In this document: positions 31,960 through 43,507 of the stretch, one piece after another
How positions within the stretch are numbered: position 1 is the first letter of the stretch
How the letters are laid out: each line of letters starts with the position of its first letter
Origin: Xanthostigma xanthostigma
Lineage: Eukaryota; Arthropoda; Insecta; Raphidioptera; Raphidiidae
Reading direction: 5' to 3'
Length of the DNA stretch: 64,000 bases
NCBI GenBank assembly: GCA_963575645.1
Contig: OY754473.1
Span: 8,990,001 to 9,054,000 of the forward strand
Notes under the pieces: model-generated
What the model was told of the DNA's origin: nothing
The model's database searches: none
Seen by the model: only the letters and a program-made list of their open reading frames with translations
Made by a program: the position numbers and the translations under genes

Positions 31960-32589
31960 GCAAATATAATTTTTTTTCTATATTTTGTTTAAAAACAAAG
32001 TTAATAAAGAGAATAACTAAAATTTTTCTATTGTAGACGAGATGTCTAAACACGATGCGTTTACATCAATAAACGAACTGATTTTATAAGAAGAATAAAA
32101 CTGTATTCTAACTCCACTCCAGTTCAAAACTTAAGAAGATCGGTATCACATAGTTCAGTCGCCATACGCATACACGTTATGAGTGCGACAAAGATGAAAG
32201 CTATACATACATACGTATGGTGCACGATAGATGACGTTCATCAAAATACAGCACAATTTTTTTTTTTTGTTGAAATGGGCTTTAATCTTTTTAATTAAAT
32301 ATCTTTTTGATTAGTCAGGCACAACGGGTTTTTTTTGTTTTCAATAATTTATTAAGGTTTTGACTTTAATTTAAATAGTTTTTTTTTATTTCCACCGACT
32401 AGTTTTGTAGAAATCAATGGAAACATATCACCCATCTACCGTTTTACCATAAAGCCAATGTTAAATATGCCTACTTTTGAAGTCATTTATTTATTTAAAT
32501 AATCGGGCAACCCCCCTAAAATTTTCAAAATTGGTTTAGACTCAGTCCAACTTCATATGAAAAAAATCAAGCCTTTTATTTAAAATTGT
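31960..32589. other. AT-rich stretch, no gene seen
   Basis: No continuous frame or repeat recognised. Confidence 0.35.
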
Positions 32590-32896
32590 CTTGGTGCTTG
32601 TACTACCTTAAATAAAATAACAACCCCTGATTCGCGTGCTCAGATGACCGGCCTATTGTTCCTAAATCTTCAAAACCTTCTATACAATCGCGGATTTTAT
32701 TATAACACAAACCTTTCTTTAACGTTATCTCATCAAACATAACTACATATTGTTTTTCATCTTCCTGCATATTGCGAACTCTAATTGCAAGTTTATCAAT
32801 TAATTTTGTGCGAACTTCGGTTTCTAATTTAAATACGCATAACCATGACTGAATCGTGGATAAACTCGGTAAAATGAAATGTAAATTTTTTAACAT
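32590..32896 (-). pseudogene. P-element/THAP9-like transposase fragment
   Basis: Minus strand reads LHFILPSLSTIQSWLCVF, EKQYVVMFDEITLKKGLCYN, DCIEGFEDLGTIG..ANQGLLFYL. This resembles the LPS..TL..WL helix and the first catalytic Asp (..DE..+K....Y) of P-element transposases. It breaks at 32896 where the DDE element inserted. Its upstream side reappears as ..TNLPGI at 37563-37577. Confidence 0.6.
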
Positions 32897-33375
32897 AAAG
32901 GGTATAGCCGGATTAATATGGGAAATCTGCCCCCGTGGCTTTTTTGACTCGCACTCAGGGGATCGATTTGGTGTCGAATAAAAATAATTCACCTCAATTT
33001 TTAGCTCTTTAACTCAAACGGTTTTCGAGATTTTCAAAAAAACCGGTTTTTTCGATTTTTTTTTTTTTTTATAGTAAAATCCAAAATTAATTGATGATGA
33101 TTTTTTTTCTAATTCTTAGGAGTCTAAGACATGAAAAAATAATATGATCATGATTTTTAAACGAAAAGCCGATTTTTAGCGGAGGAAAGAAAATTAAAAT
33201 CTTAATTTTTTTAGCCTTTGTGAAATATGTCACTCACCAAAAATCGTCAGAAAATGTCTTTTATACTCCTTTACATTCAGGAATTTTTCTGAATTTTTTG
33301 GAGTGGTGCAACAATATGAAAAAAATTAAAAACTCATTTTTTTTCTAAAATCTCGCGTTTTAACTTACTTATATT

Positions 33376-34228
33376 GCACATACCGCTAAACTAGCGGTAT
33401 GTGCTTTATTATCGCTTTGTGCGTCAGAGCTGACTTTCGTTCATATAAGAAGTTATATCTAAGTTAATTTCACACGAAATCCATTCAAATTGAAGCTTTT
33501 TGAAAAGAGGAGATTCTAATCTATAAAATAGAACCATTTTTAAATCAATTTGAGTTCATAAATACTATTAAAATTGTAATTGAAAATCACAAACAGCAGT
33601 TGTCGGTTGGTCTGTACGTATGTACGTACGTATGTACGTACGTCACGACTCTACAGATCGCAATTTCGGTCGGATTGCCTTGGGTTATATTTTATTCACT
33701 TTGTTTACTATCAGACCAGAACCCTATTTAAATTCACTAAAATGTGTTCAGTAGTTTAATTTTTATAAACAGTTTTATTTTTTATTATTTTTGACAGCTA
33801 ATAGTTTAAAAACAATATAATAATTGCTGGCTAAACATAGTGTAATCCATAAAACAAGTGCTACACTTGTATACCGTGATAACACCACTATACGTATTAG
33901 GCAGCCGTGGCGTAATGGTTATGCCGTTGGATCGCCAAGGGCAAGGTCCTGGGTTCGATTCCTTACGATATCATTGATTTTTTTCTTTTTTTTTTTCTTT
34001 TTATTTTGTTTTATTTTATTCCACTTGATATTAATTATATATTATATTATGTATAGTACTTAATTTTTTTTATTTTTGCAAACTTAAAAAAAATATTTTT
34101 TCAATTTTTAATTATTTATTTCTTTAAATTTTTAAATCTTTTTAAATTTATTAAAAATATTTTTTAATTGTTATTTTTTTATCATACAGTGGAAAACTTG
34201 CGGGATGTGCACTTTTGGTTTTGCCAAC
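33376..34228 (+). mobile_element. TATT-flanked hairpin/tRNA-like element, copy 2 (853 bp)
   Basis: Begins GCACATACCGCTA in a perfect 29-nt palindrome (33376-33404) and ends TTTTGCCAAC at 34228, with TATT at 33372-33375 and 34229-34232. Inserted in the left inverted repeat of the DDE element: the uninterrupted right repeat shows the empty site. Near its 3' end GCGGGATGTGC is a displaced inverted match to the 5' GCACATACCGC. Contains one tRNA-like module (33900-33968) and a short (TACG)n tract. Confidence 0.85.
33900..33968 (+). repeat. tRNA-like (SINE-type) module A, copy 2
   Basis: Same module as 29154-29222, inverted: GTGGCGTAATGGTTA box A and GGTTCGATTCC box B. One visible change (GTTGG for GTCGG). 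Acceptor ends do not pair. Confidence 0.7.
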
Positions 34229-34474
34229 TATTTTTTTTTAGTTTCAAAAAATGTGTAGAAAATATTTTGTTACCAAAAATACATCCTTGCCAGAAATAAA
34301 CATAAAGATTATTATAGAGAAATTAAGATATATTCTGCCTAAAGTAATTAGAAGGATTATAATGATTAAAAAGACACTTACACATGATACTTATATGTTT
34401 TTTCTTACTATATTAAAAATTATTTAAAATCTGTTACAACGAAAATAATAATTATAATAAAAAATGTAACTAGA

Positions 34475-36571
34475 TTAGTCTTCGTCGCTGTCTTCATTTA
34501 CTACAACACTAACTTTTTCATTTATGAACAGACGACTAAGTATCTCAGCAGGTTTTACAATTTTCGCCAAATATCGAGCGTACGATAAATAATATATGAT
34601 AGCAGCAATGTGCGAGCAACATCCAACAGTGCGTCTACCATTTGCGCAATCACAACAATATCGAGTTATTCCAGAAATATCGTTCTTATCTGGCTGATAT
34701 TCAATAAAACACCGATATGTCTTCGAATTAATATGTCGAGATCTGACTTCAAACTTGATAATATTAGGTGTAATTTTTAAATAATGAAATGTGACTGTTC
34801 CGTTTTCATTCATCATCTCAGCTAAATACGATACAGCTTGAGACATTTGATATGATCCGGTGAAAAGAATTTTGAGTTCTTGCTCCGTTAATTCAGGAAA
34901 ATCAGTTAATTGGTCTGAAGTTATTATTGCAAAGGGGACTTTTCTTCTTGCCCAACGGTTGGTTTCTACCTCCGAGGCTAAAGTATTATCTTGATCTTTT
35001 TTTGAGTTCATGGCAGCAATAATTTTTTCTGAAAGATCGAGATCAGAATCAAGTCTTGTACCGAATTCATTATGCAGAAAACAAGCGATTCTACAAAAAA
35101 CCCCAGTTTTTGGAAGCAACTTATTATCCAGTTTATGATCCAACAGCCTAAACTTCTGTTTAATGTCGCCATGTACTGCTTCAACAACCCAACGAATTTT
35201 GGTAACGAAACGGGATTCATTTGATTCATCTGTAGTCAGCTGATTGCGTTTTCCTTTGAGAGCAGGCATTAGCACTTTGAACCCTAGTTCTTCTAAATAT
35301 GCAATCACATCACGAAAGCCACGATCAACTACAATAATGTCATCTTTTTTCAGCAACTTGATCAGACCATCGGAATCATTTAAGATGACTCTCATGATTT
35401 CAGCATCGTTCATATTAGCTGTATATGGCCCAAGCATATCTATAACGAAACCATTTGTAGTGCATATTGTGAACGGTTTGCACAGAGGGACTTTCTTCTG
35501 ACCAGAATATGATTTCCTTTGGTATTCGTTATTCTCACTTTTTTGATGACGAATATATGTTCCATCGCAAATGAATATCAACTGGTCATCTTTTATTTGA
35601 TACAATTTTTTGGCAGTATTTGACGTATTAGTGAGTAATGTTTCCCCATTGATAGCATCAATTCCAAAATACTGAGGCAAAACATCTTTTTCAAACGAAG
35701 ATATTACTTCATTACAGTAGTCGGATACCATTTGTTCCCGAGCTAATCCAAAAACAGAAGATATTACTGCATTCGAATTCCCGGTTCGTAGTTTGAATAA
35801 AAAAATAACAAGAGCTTGAATGACATTACGATTCACTGAACTTCTCATCGACGTTAACAGTTCACGAAGTTTTATCAATTTTTCCCAGGTAAGGCTCGTA
35901 AACACCTCCAACTGTTTTTCTGAAAACGAGTGGTCTCCAATTTTATCAATTATAGACGAATCAGTACCAATAGCCAGCTGCCCAAGTAATTTTTCCAAAT
36001 CACGAACTTCAAATACACTGGTATTCGAATAAATTCGCAAATTGTTAATGTCTTCATCGTAGAACCGCTTTTTTATAAAATGGTCTTTACAACACCGATT
36101 TCCTTCGGGAATAAAGAGTCGTCTTCTGGAAAACACTTGTTTGCGTGCTTCAAACGGAACTATTGTAATATTAGTTGATGATCCACAAATGCAACAGTAT
36201 TTGTGAGTCGCAATAATTCGAGGAAAACCTAACTCCACATATTCTAATTCTTCTTCCATTTTTTCTTCAATAACGTATGAAGGATCTTCAGTTGATGACA
36301 CAGATGAAACAGTAGTTGATGAGGATTGAGACAAAATTGGCTGGCTTTCGATACTCACTCGATCTGCAGATGAATCCTCAGTGTTCTTGAGTATAGATGG
36401 TCTTGTTAAAATAATTCGACACTTACTACAAAAGATATCATTAATAAAGACTCTTTTTCCAATTTTTTCTGTCGCATCATTAGCCTCATCAATTGTCATA
36501 ATAACTTTTTTATACCCAACTATTTTACGCAAATGTATGTTACAATTAATGCATTTTTTATCAAAATCCAT
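34475..36571 (-). CDS. DDE_Tnp_4-type transposase with SWIM-like C-terminal finger, intact
   Basis: About 698 aa. Start taken at MDFDKKC (36571) because a GTAAGT..TTTATTTCAG intron-like stretch lies just upstream; the frame itself stays open to 36619. N terminus: C-x2-C pairs (CINCNIHL, CSKCRIIL), then C..C-x2-C near residue 130. Middle: SLTWEKLIKLRELLTSMR, FLFKLRTGNSNAVISSVFG. Catalytic core: ICDGTYIRHQKS (D), VDRGFRDVIAYLEE (D), RWVVEAVHGDIKQKF (E). C terminus: YCCDCANGRRTVGCCSHIAA, a SWIM-like CxC..CxH finger. All three acidic residues are present and there are no stops. It should mobilise the surrounding element. Activity is inference. Confidence 0.88.
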   Translation of the reverse strand: MDFDKKCINCNIHLRKIVGYKKVIMTIDEANDATEKIGKRVFINDIFCSKCRIILTRPSILKNTEDSSADRVSIESQPILSQSSSTTVSSVSSTEDPSYVIEEKMEEELEYVELGFPRIIATHKYCCICGSSTNITIVPFEARKQVFSRRRLFIPEGNRCCKDHFIKKRFYDEDINNLRIYSNTSVFEVRDLEKLLGQLAIGTDSSIIDKIGDHSFSEKQLEVFTSLTWEKLIKLRELLTSMRSSVNRNVIQALVIFLFKLRTGNSNAVISSVFGLAREQMVSDYCNEVISSFEKDVLPQYFGIDAINGETLLTNTSNTAKKLYQIKDDQLIFICDGTYIRHQKSENNEYQRKSYSGQKKVPLCKPFTICTTNGFVIDMLGPYTANMNDAEIMRVILNDSDGLIKLLKKDDIIVVDRGFRDVIAYLEELGFKVLMPALKGKRNQLTTDESNESRFVTKIRWVVEAVHGDIKQKFRLLDHKLDNKLLPKTGVFCRIACFLHNEFGTRLDSDLDLSEKIIAAMNSKKDQDNTLASEVETNRWARRKVPFAIITSDQLTDFPELTEQELKILFTGSYQMSQAVSYLAEMMNENGTVTFHYLKITPNIIKFEVRSRHINSKTYRCFIEYQPDKNDISGITRYCCDCANGRRTVGCCSHIAAIIYYLSYARYLAKIVKPAEILSRLFINEKVSVVVNEDSDED

Positions 36572-36619
36572 TCTGAAATAAAGATTCGAATTATTTATTG
36601 GGAACTTACAAATATACAA

Positions 36620-37037
36620 ACAGATTAAATATAAAACTTTACTTACTCAAGTGGTTGTAATATTACAACTGTAGCACTATTTAAACATACAAAATAATAT
36701 CTTATGATAATGATAAGAGATATAATAAAAACAATTATGTTTCTGAGTTATTTGATCGTAAAACGTGAAAATAGTCTTAATATGAATGTACTGAAATTAT
36801 TAATGAGTTAATTGCGATTGAATACATACAATGATATCAACAATGAAGTCTAATTCATTGTTAGGTCACCTAAACAAGCGAAACGTTAGAAGAATATGAT
36901 TGCGAGTTACTGAAAACCCCAGTAGATGGGGTTTAAATGCGTCCGCTTGGCGCGAATTTTTCAAAAACATAATCTTTGAGTAATTTATGTGTAGCAATAT
37001 GATTGGAAATGTGTGATAAGCAATGCAACTGTGAATT
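36620..37037. other. 5' leader of the DDE element
   Basis: Non-coding, between the ORF and the right inverted repeat. Contains CTAAACAAGCGAAACG and GCGTCCGCTTGGCGCG, more GC-rich than the flanks. The promoter probably lies here or in the repeat, but no site is identifiable. Confidence 0.35.
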
Positions 37038-37577
37038 TGTAGTACAAAAATATTTTTTACACTTTTTGTGAAACTAAAAAAAAATATAAGTAAGTTAAAA
37101 CGCGAGATTTTAGAAAAAAAATGAGTTTTTAATTTTTTTCATATTGTTGCACCACTCCAAAAAATTCAGAAAAATTCCTGAATGTAAAGGAGTATAAAAG
37201 ACATTTTCTGACGATTTTTGGTGAGTGACATATTTCACAAAGGCTAAAAAAATTAAGATTTTAATTTTCTTTCCTCCGCTAAAAATCGGCTTTTCGTTTA
37301 AAAATCATGATCATATTATTTTTTCATGTCTTAGACTCCTAAGAATTAGAAAAAAAATCATCATCAATTAATTTTGGATTTTACTATAAAAAAAAAAAAA
37401 AATCGAAAAAACCGGTTTTTTTGAAAATCTCGAAAACCGTTTGAGTTAAAGAGCTAAAAATTGAGGTGAATTATTTTTATTCGACACCAAATCGATCCCC
37501 TGAGTGCGAGTCAAAAAAGCCACGGGGGCAGATTTCCCATATTAATCCGGCTATACCCTTTATAATTCCTGGGAGAT

Positions 37578-38290
37578 TTGTAATATAATAATAATAATAA
37601 TATCATATTTATTGATTGATTCGTCGAATCGACATATCATAATCTTACATAACTACATACAATTTAAAAATAACTAATATGGCTAATATATAATATTCTT
37701 TCTGTTTATTTCTATTTATAATAATAACCTGCTTTTTTGTTTAAGGTAGCGACTGATCAACAATTTCTTTCCCTTTATCCCATTTTTTCTTTTCGTATTT
37801 TCATCATGTTTTCTATAAACCTTACTACATTCATTTATTACTACATTCTATTATTTCATTTACTGACTTATTTCCAAAGTTTTTTAGATACTTATCTCTT
37901 TCTTTGTCAATTCCTTTGCATGTTTTAATTAAATGTTCTGCACTTTCTTCTTCATTGCATAATGTGCATATCCTTCCTCCATACTTGTCTTTTTTTGCCT
38001 CATATATCCAGCCTCCTAATCTAATATTTTTCTGTATTTCGTTTCTATTTCCTCAATATATTTGGCACCTTTTTCATAGTGTGCTAGATTCTTATATAAT
38101 TCTAACGATTTCTTATTTTCCATTTCATTAAATAACTTTTTGTATGTTTCCTCTTTTACTTTCTCGGTAATTCTCTTTTTTATGGTTTCAGGTCCTCTTT
38201 CTTGTATATTCATTTCTGTAATTTTTTCTCTTATCTTATCGCCCCATGTTAATTTTTTTTCTTTATCACCACTCTCTATTTTTACCAAAT
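37578..38290 (-). pseudogene. LINE C-terminal fragment with (ATT)n tail
   Basis: Minus strand 38288-38016 reads a Lys/Glu-rich helix (KKLFNEMENKKSLELY), then after a frameshift RLGGWIYEAKKDKYGG, CTLCNEEESAEHLIKTC, the C..C..H..C-type tail of jockey/R1-group LINEs. The coding part stops near 37895. The 3' end is the TATTATTATTATTATTA run at 37578-37603. It inserted into the P-like relic. Confidence 0.6.
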
Positions 38291-39236
38291 TTTGAAGAAA
38301 TTTGCTTATAGAAAATTATGTTTTATTTCGTTTTAATCTAGATGTCTGTGTGGCTTGCTTTTTAATTTTCTTTTTAGCAACATTATTTTATTATTTACTT
38401 TCTCCATTTTAACAATTCGTTGAGTAACTAATGTGTCTAAATTATTTTTATCAAGTTTTTTTATTTTTCTGATGAACTATGATACCATAAAATTTTTATA
38501 TCAGAAGGACTTAAATCTTCACTGCAACTCAATTTTTGTTTTTTCTCATTTCTTTCTTCACTACAAAACCCGGAGATTTTGTTGTTCGGGTGTAGTTTGT
38601 TGGAGTTCATAAGATGTATCTTCATCGTCTTCATTATATTTTCGAGGTGCTGCATTATAATTCAATGATTATTTAACGAAAAATGTTCTTCACACACTAA
38701 CATGTTTTTTAATTGATCGTCATCTAATAAAATTATGTTTATATTGCCACAATTTAATAGCCACTGTTCACGTCTAACTGTCTTTTAAAGGTAATTTGTC
38801 AAAACTTAATTCCTGTGAATTTCGTCTACAATGTTTACAGAGAACGTAACTGCACGAATTACTAACACAAGTTGTAACAAACCTCTAGCTGCGCAATCAG
38901 CCGGTGGTAAGAAGCAGTGGAAGCATTTAAGTTAAAAATATATGGCCGTACGCGAATTAAAAAGGTAAGTACAAATTTAAAGCTAATCAAGCCAAAAGAC
39001 AAAAATTCAGGAGTACAAATAGTAACAAATAAAAGATATACTTTTTAATTTGAACTAAGATAATTTAATGCGACTGAAGGTCCCAGAAAAAACGGTGAAA
39101 TATACAGTAATTACCCAAAATACAAGTAATAGAAAAATTTTAATAAATTCTGTAGCATGCTCAGTAAAAAATAGAATTATAAAAAGATATAATAATAATT
39201 ACAAAGATATAACAAAAATTAAAAAGTTAAACAAAT
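38291..39236. other. Region with weak coiled-coil coding signal
   Basis: Minus strand 38655-38330 can be read, with one frameshift, as a basic coiled coil (LDTLVTQRIVKMEKVNNKIM). It might be the upstream part of the P-like transposase. 38690-39236 shows nothing recognisable. Confidence 0.3.
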
Positions 39237-39290
39237 AACTAATAATAAAAATCGCAGGATTGTGGACAAAAAGTTATTTATTTAGTGTAC

Positions 39291-39324
39291 GACGTTTCGT
39301 CTATATATTTAGACTTTTTGAAGT
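39291..39324 (-). ncRNA. Degenerate hammerhead core (family E, minus)
   Basis: Stem II GTCTA/TAGAC and GAAAC-GTC are intact, but the CUGANGA box is altered (CTTCAAAA). Probably inactive. Confidence 0.45.
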
Positions 39325-39726
39325 ACAATTAATGTGAAAATTTAAAACAATAATTATGAAAATAAACATTAATTACTAACCATAGCAATTAACAAAAGTT
39401 AAGGTACATAAGACGAAAACATGGCAACAAGTTTATGTATACATTTAAACAATAAAAATAAATACGAAAGTTAGTTCAATTTCATAACATACTTATACTG
39501 ACTACTTAAATTTTGAGTATCTGTTCTGTAATTAATAGAATTGTTTTTTCTAATAAAACACATTTCACTGATATTGCGTTTCTTTTATTTATTTTTATTG
39601 TTAAAATGTATACATAAACTTGTTGCCATGTTTTTGTCTTACGTACCTTAACTGTTGTTAATTGTTATGGTCAGTAATTAATGTTTATTTTCATAATTAT
39701 TGTTTTAAATTTTCACATTAATTGTA

Positions 39727-39759
39727 CTTGAAAAAGTCTAAATATATAGACGAAACGTC
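39727..39759 (+). ncRNA. Degenerate hammerhead core (family E, plus)
   Basis: CTTGAAAA in place of CUGANGA, perfect GTCTA/TAGAC stem II, GAAAC-GTC. The 5' core is damaged. Confidence 0.45.
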
Positions 39760-39815
39760 GTACACTAAATAAATAATTTTTTGTCCACAATCCTGCGATT
39801 TTTATTATTAATTAT

Positions 39816-40649
39816 CTCGATGGACACGATATCTAATATATATTTAAACAAAAAACATTACCCGATAATAAAATGATAAAAACGAACAACAAACAGATTA
39901 AAATATAAAATTCAACAGAGATTTTGGTAGAAGGAAATTCCACCGATCTTGTTATTTGATATCCGGACGCAAACTGACTAAAAAAAACTTCTCTCAATTA
40001 AAATAATTTTTGCAGGTAGAGTGAACGTAACAGTTAAAAAAGAAGGTTAAAAACGAAATAAAATATTTTTAGAATTAAAACTGATTTAAAAAAAAGGTGT
40101 AAAAACGGTTGCCGACTTATAGGCGATAAAAATAAAAATTATGAATAAAAATTTAAAATAAAATAATGAATACAGAAAAAAAAAATAAAAGAGGCATTAT
40201 GTTAAAAGTCATTGAAAAATTCTCGATTAATAAAATAATAATGTTTTGCGACAATTTATAACGTACCTACCGACAGAAATTTTTCAAATCATTTTTTTTA
40301 CTTATAAGAGAGCCGGCATGTCGCCGGGAATACCGCAGCCTCTTGGGCTTATTGTGCTATCTCCCAATCTCTTCTATCACTCGGTCCAGTTCCTCGTTCC
40401 TTGCACTAGCTTGTGCAGTCCGTGGACTGGGTGATTGATATAATCCTCTAGACTCATTAAAGTTTCAAATCATACATTAAATTAAAATTAGTCGAAAATT
40501 TTATTTATTATATTTCGTATAGGTACATAAATACCAAAAGCAAAATAATAATCTCTGAAAAATCTTTTTTGAAAAATAAACTTTAACTGTCAATTGGGCG
40601 TTAAATAATCATATATTTTTTCTGACATCCCTGCCTAAGAGGTTACTGA
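39816..40649. other. Spacer, no gene seen
   Basis: 40310-40440 is GC-rich (AGAGCCGGCATGTCGCCGGG, TTGTGCAGTCCGTGGACTGG) and probably a fragment of another repeat. The remainder is AT-rich. Confidence 0.3.
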
Positions 40650-40786
40650 TAAGGAAAGATAACTCTAGTAATTTAGAGAGATGATGATCTTGTTCAAATG
40701 TTGGAAGATTAAAAAGGAAGAATCCTGGTGGCATAGGATCGATGAACAAAGCAAATACTGAAGGTTTTTATTGCATTTTATTGTCT

Positions 40787-40817
40787 GACGTTTCGGCACT
40801 CTTTATGCCATCTTCGG
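40787..40817 (-). ncRNA. Hammerhead ribozyme core (family F)
   Basis: Minus strand CCGAAGA (C for U at the second core position), stem II GGCA/TGCC, GAAAC-GTC. It lies 3' of the PLE coding region, where PLE terminal repeats carry hammerheads. Confidence 0.6.
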
Positions 40818-41029
40818 AGAATCTAAAAGATTCAATATATGAAAAGTTTTATTGTTGTTACATTTGTTATTGTTTAAGTTATTGATCTTAAAGTTGTTAT
40901 TGTTAAATTATTGTTGTTAAAAATTAAAGTTAAAATTTGGAAGTAAAATAAATAAATTAAAATAAAAAATGTCATCAAAAGGTATTAATATTACTATTTT
41001 TCTTGAAAGAACGACTAGATTTTTACTGA

Positions 41030-43507
41030 AAACTGTATAAATGTGTCTGTTACTTGTATAAAAATTATACTGATTGAAAAAGGGTTTTTGAATTTTAAAA
41101 AACGATAAAACAGAACATTGATAAGTTTATGCTTGTTATAAAATAGTTTTAATTTGCTATATATAGAGGACATACTCTCAATATCTGTTCTTTTGTTGAC
41201 ACTTGTGTTGAATTTTTTAATGAAAAGCATTTCTAAAAATAAACGTTTAGAATAATTACATTCCTGTGTTACAATATTGGCGTTATTAAAATCAAATTCA
41301 TGATTATTGTTGTAACAATGTTGAACTAAAGATGTAAAATTAGTATTGGGATGGAAATATTTTTTATATTTTTGTATGTCATAGTTATGTTGTTTTAAAC
41401 GTTGGGACAAATATTGAGAAGTCTGACCAATATATACAGCATCACAATCTTTACAATCAATTTTGTAAACTGCATTTGAACATTGTAATTTGGCAGTTTT
41501 TTCTTTTAATTTAGAAAAAAAGTTTTTATATATAGAGTTACAGTTTTTGAAGGCAATTTGAATATTTTCGGATTTAAAAAAATGTTTTAATTTTTCTGAT
41601 AATGTGGGAATATATGCAATTGAGAAAAAAACCAATAGGAGCTATATCAGGGTTATTATTGTGTGTATTGTTGGAATTATTAATTTTTATAATTTTATTA
41701 ACTAAAGAAGAGGGGTAATTGTAATTTTTAAAAAATTGTTTTATTAATTTAAGGTTTTTATCTATGTATTGTGTGCTAGAAATTTGTCGAGCTCTATGTA
41801 TAAGATTTTTAATAACGTTCAGTTTATATTGAAACGGGCTTGCAGAGTAGTAGTTTAAATATCTACCTGAGTGAGTTGGTTTTAAATACCAATCTGTATT
41901 TATGGAATTATCTGGCATATGAATAAGTTTTACATCTAGGAAGGAAATGCAATTATTATTTTCTATTTCAAAGGTAAACTGAATGTCTGAATGAAAAGAA
42001 TTAAATATGTCTAAGGTCATGTCAGTTTTATCATAAGGTATTGCTATTAAAATATCATCTACGTATCTTTTGTAAATTATTGTCATATGGCAATGCATGT
42101 ATTAACTTGTCTTGCAAGTCACTCATAATAATGTCACTTATAATTGGGCTAAGACAATTACCCATAGCTAAACCCTTTATTTGTTTGTAAAATTGGTTGT
42201 TGTATACAAAATATCCTGATTTAATACATAATTCGACTAAATTGATAAAATGGTTTCTATCAAGAGTGGTATGTGGCTCTAAAAGATGCCATCTGTCTGT
42301 AATTTGTTTCAAAGCTAAATCTGTTGGTAAATTAGTAAACATGTTTTTTACGTCTAATGATGCTAAAATATAATTATCAGGTAAGGTTATGTTTTTTAAA
42401 TCTGTAATCGAAATGAATTTTTTACGTGATACTGATTTTTTATGAAAGCATGTTGTAAGATCGTACATAAAAATTTTGAAATATTATAGGTAGGTGTAAA
42501 GATGCAAGATACAATTGGGCGAAGTGGCACTTCAGGTTTATGGATTTTTGGTAAAAAATATATTTTAGGAGCAATACCATTATGACATTTTAGTTTTTTT
42601 GCGGTCTCTGGATCTATTTTTTTATTGTTTTCTAAATCTTGGATTAATTTATTACATTTATTTTGTAATGTTAGTGTTGGATTTTTTTCTAATTTATTAT
42701 AAATTTTTTTGTCATTTAATAAAAGTTCAGTTTTTGAATTAAATTCTAATTTGTCCATTACAACAGTGGTATTGCCTTTATCAGATTTGAGGATTACAAT
42801 TTGAGGGTTATTTTTTATAAATTTTTTTGTAATTATTATATCCGGTTTTTTAATAAATTCTGTTAGATTTGAAATGAGAGGTTTGAAATTAGTGTAAAAA
42901 TTTGAAATAGTGTTCGATATATTATGGAATCTATAATTATCTTTGTGTTCGTCCGTTGTATTATAATATTTTAGTAATAGGTAATTTTTGTTTATTTAGA
43001 AACGGAAGGTTGAAATTAGGACCCAAACTTAGAATCTTATTTGCTTCTTTGGGGATAGTAATATTCGATAAATTTTTTTAGCCATGATGTAATATTCGGA
43101 GATAAATTTTGAGATTCATATAGTGATAAAAGTTTCTTTTGGATTCTATTTTTATGGTTATTGTCTATGCGTTTGAAGATTATTAATTGCCTTTTTTTAT
43201 ATTCATCCAGAATTGGTGTTGGTAAGTTATATTTTAACTTTTTTTCTAAATTGGACAAAATTTTATTAAAATTTTTTATCTGCCAATGTACAACTGAAAT
43301 TTCTTTATTTAAAATTTGGCGTTGTAATGTTCTTAAAAACGAAAAGAATTTGTTACGAAAGGGGTGGTTTCCAATAATTTGATTACTGATAAGGTTTACT
43401 TCGTGGAAGGGAAAATCTGTCGCTTCGAGGTATTGCCCTCTAGTTTCACCCCACCTTGGACAGCCAAACAGTGTGCTCCGCGTAGTTTTCGCCTCCGCAA
43501 TACCCAC
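41030..43507 (-). pseudogene. Penelope-like RT/GIY-YIG polyprotein, frameshifted
   Basis: In order on the minus strand: N-terminal helical part (43507-43040); SIPKEANKILSLGP; VILKSDKGNTTVVMD; PKIYFLPKIHKPEVPLRPIV; YILASLDVKNMFTNLP (RT motif A Asp); KQIKGLAMGNCLSPI; IIYKRYVDDILIAI (catalytic DD); FLDVKLIH; then AVYKIDCKDCDAVYIGQTSQ with R..QH, the GIY-YIG endonuclease. Frame changes near 43085, 42975, 42465, 42080 and 41630 break it, but every domain is present. Length ~825 codons matches PLEs. Confidence 0.88.

Larger units (their letters stand above)
32897..37562 (-). mobile_element. Complete DDE_Tnp_4-type element with ~510-bp inverted repeats
   Basis: Ends AAAGGGTATAGCCGG / CCGGCTATACCCTTT, flanked by AT on both sides (a 2-bp AT duplication is possible but not separable from the palindromic end). 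The left repeat (32897-33371 plus 34229-34262) and right repeat (about 37038-37562) are nearly identical. The left one is interrupted by TATT element copy 2. One intact transposase ORF on the minus strand. AT flanks plus this transposase type recall ISL2EU/PIF-Harbinger relatives. Family placement is tentative. Confidence 0.8.
39237..39815. repeat. Fold-back of PLE-type terminal repeats (family E)
   Basis: Arms ~225 bp: AAAATCGCAGGATTGTGGAC at 39249 and GTCCACAATCCTGCGATTTT at about 39782-39801. Pairing runs inward through CATGGCAACAAGTTTATG. Loop ~120 bp. Each arm has a degraded hammerhead. No coding sequence. Confidence 0.85.
40655..43507 (-). mobile_element. Near-complete Penelope-like element (RT + GIY-YIG)
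   Basis: Minus-strand element with coding region 43507-41030 and a 3' terminal-repeat region to about 40655 that holds a hammerhead. A 33-bp word around GATAACTCTAGTAATTTAG at 40663-40697 recurs inverted at 47725-47757 beside another PLE, so it is probably an element end. The 5' boundary is not defined. Confidence 0.75.

Noticed and set aside
37737..38131. Plus-strand ORFs rich in Phe/Leu/Ser
   Set aside because: Antisense to the LINE tail coding on the minus strand.
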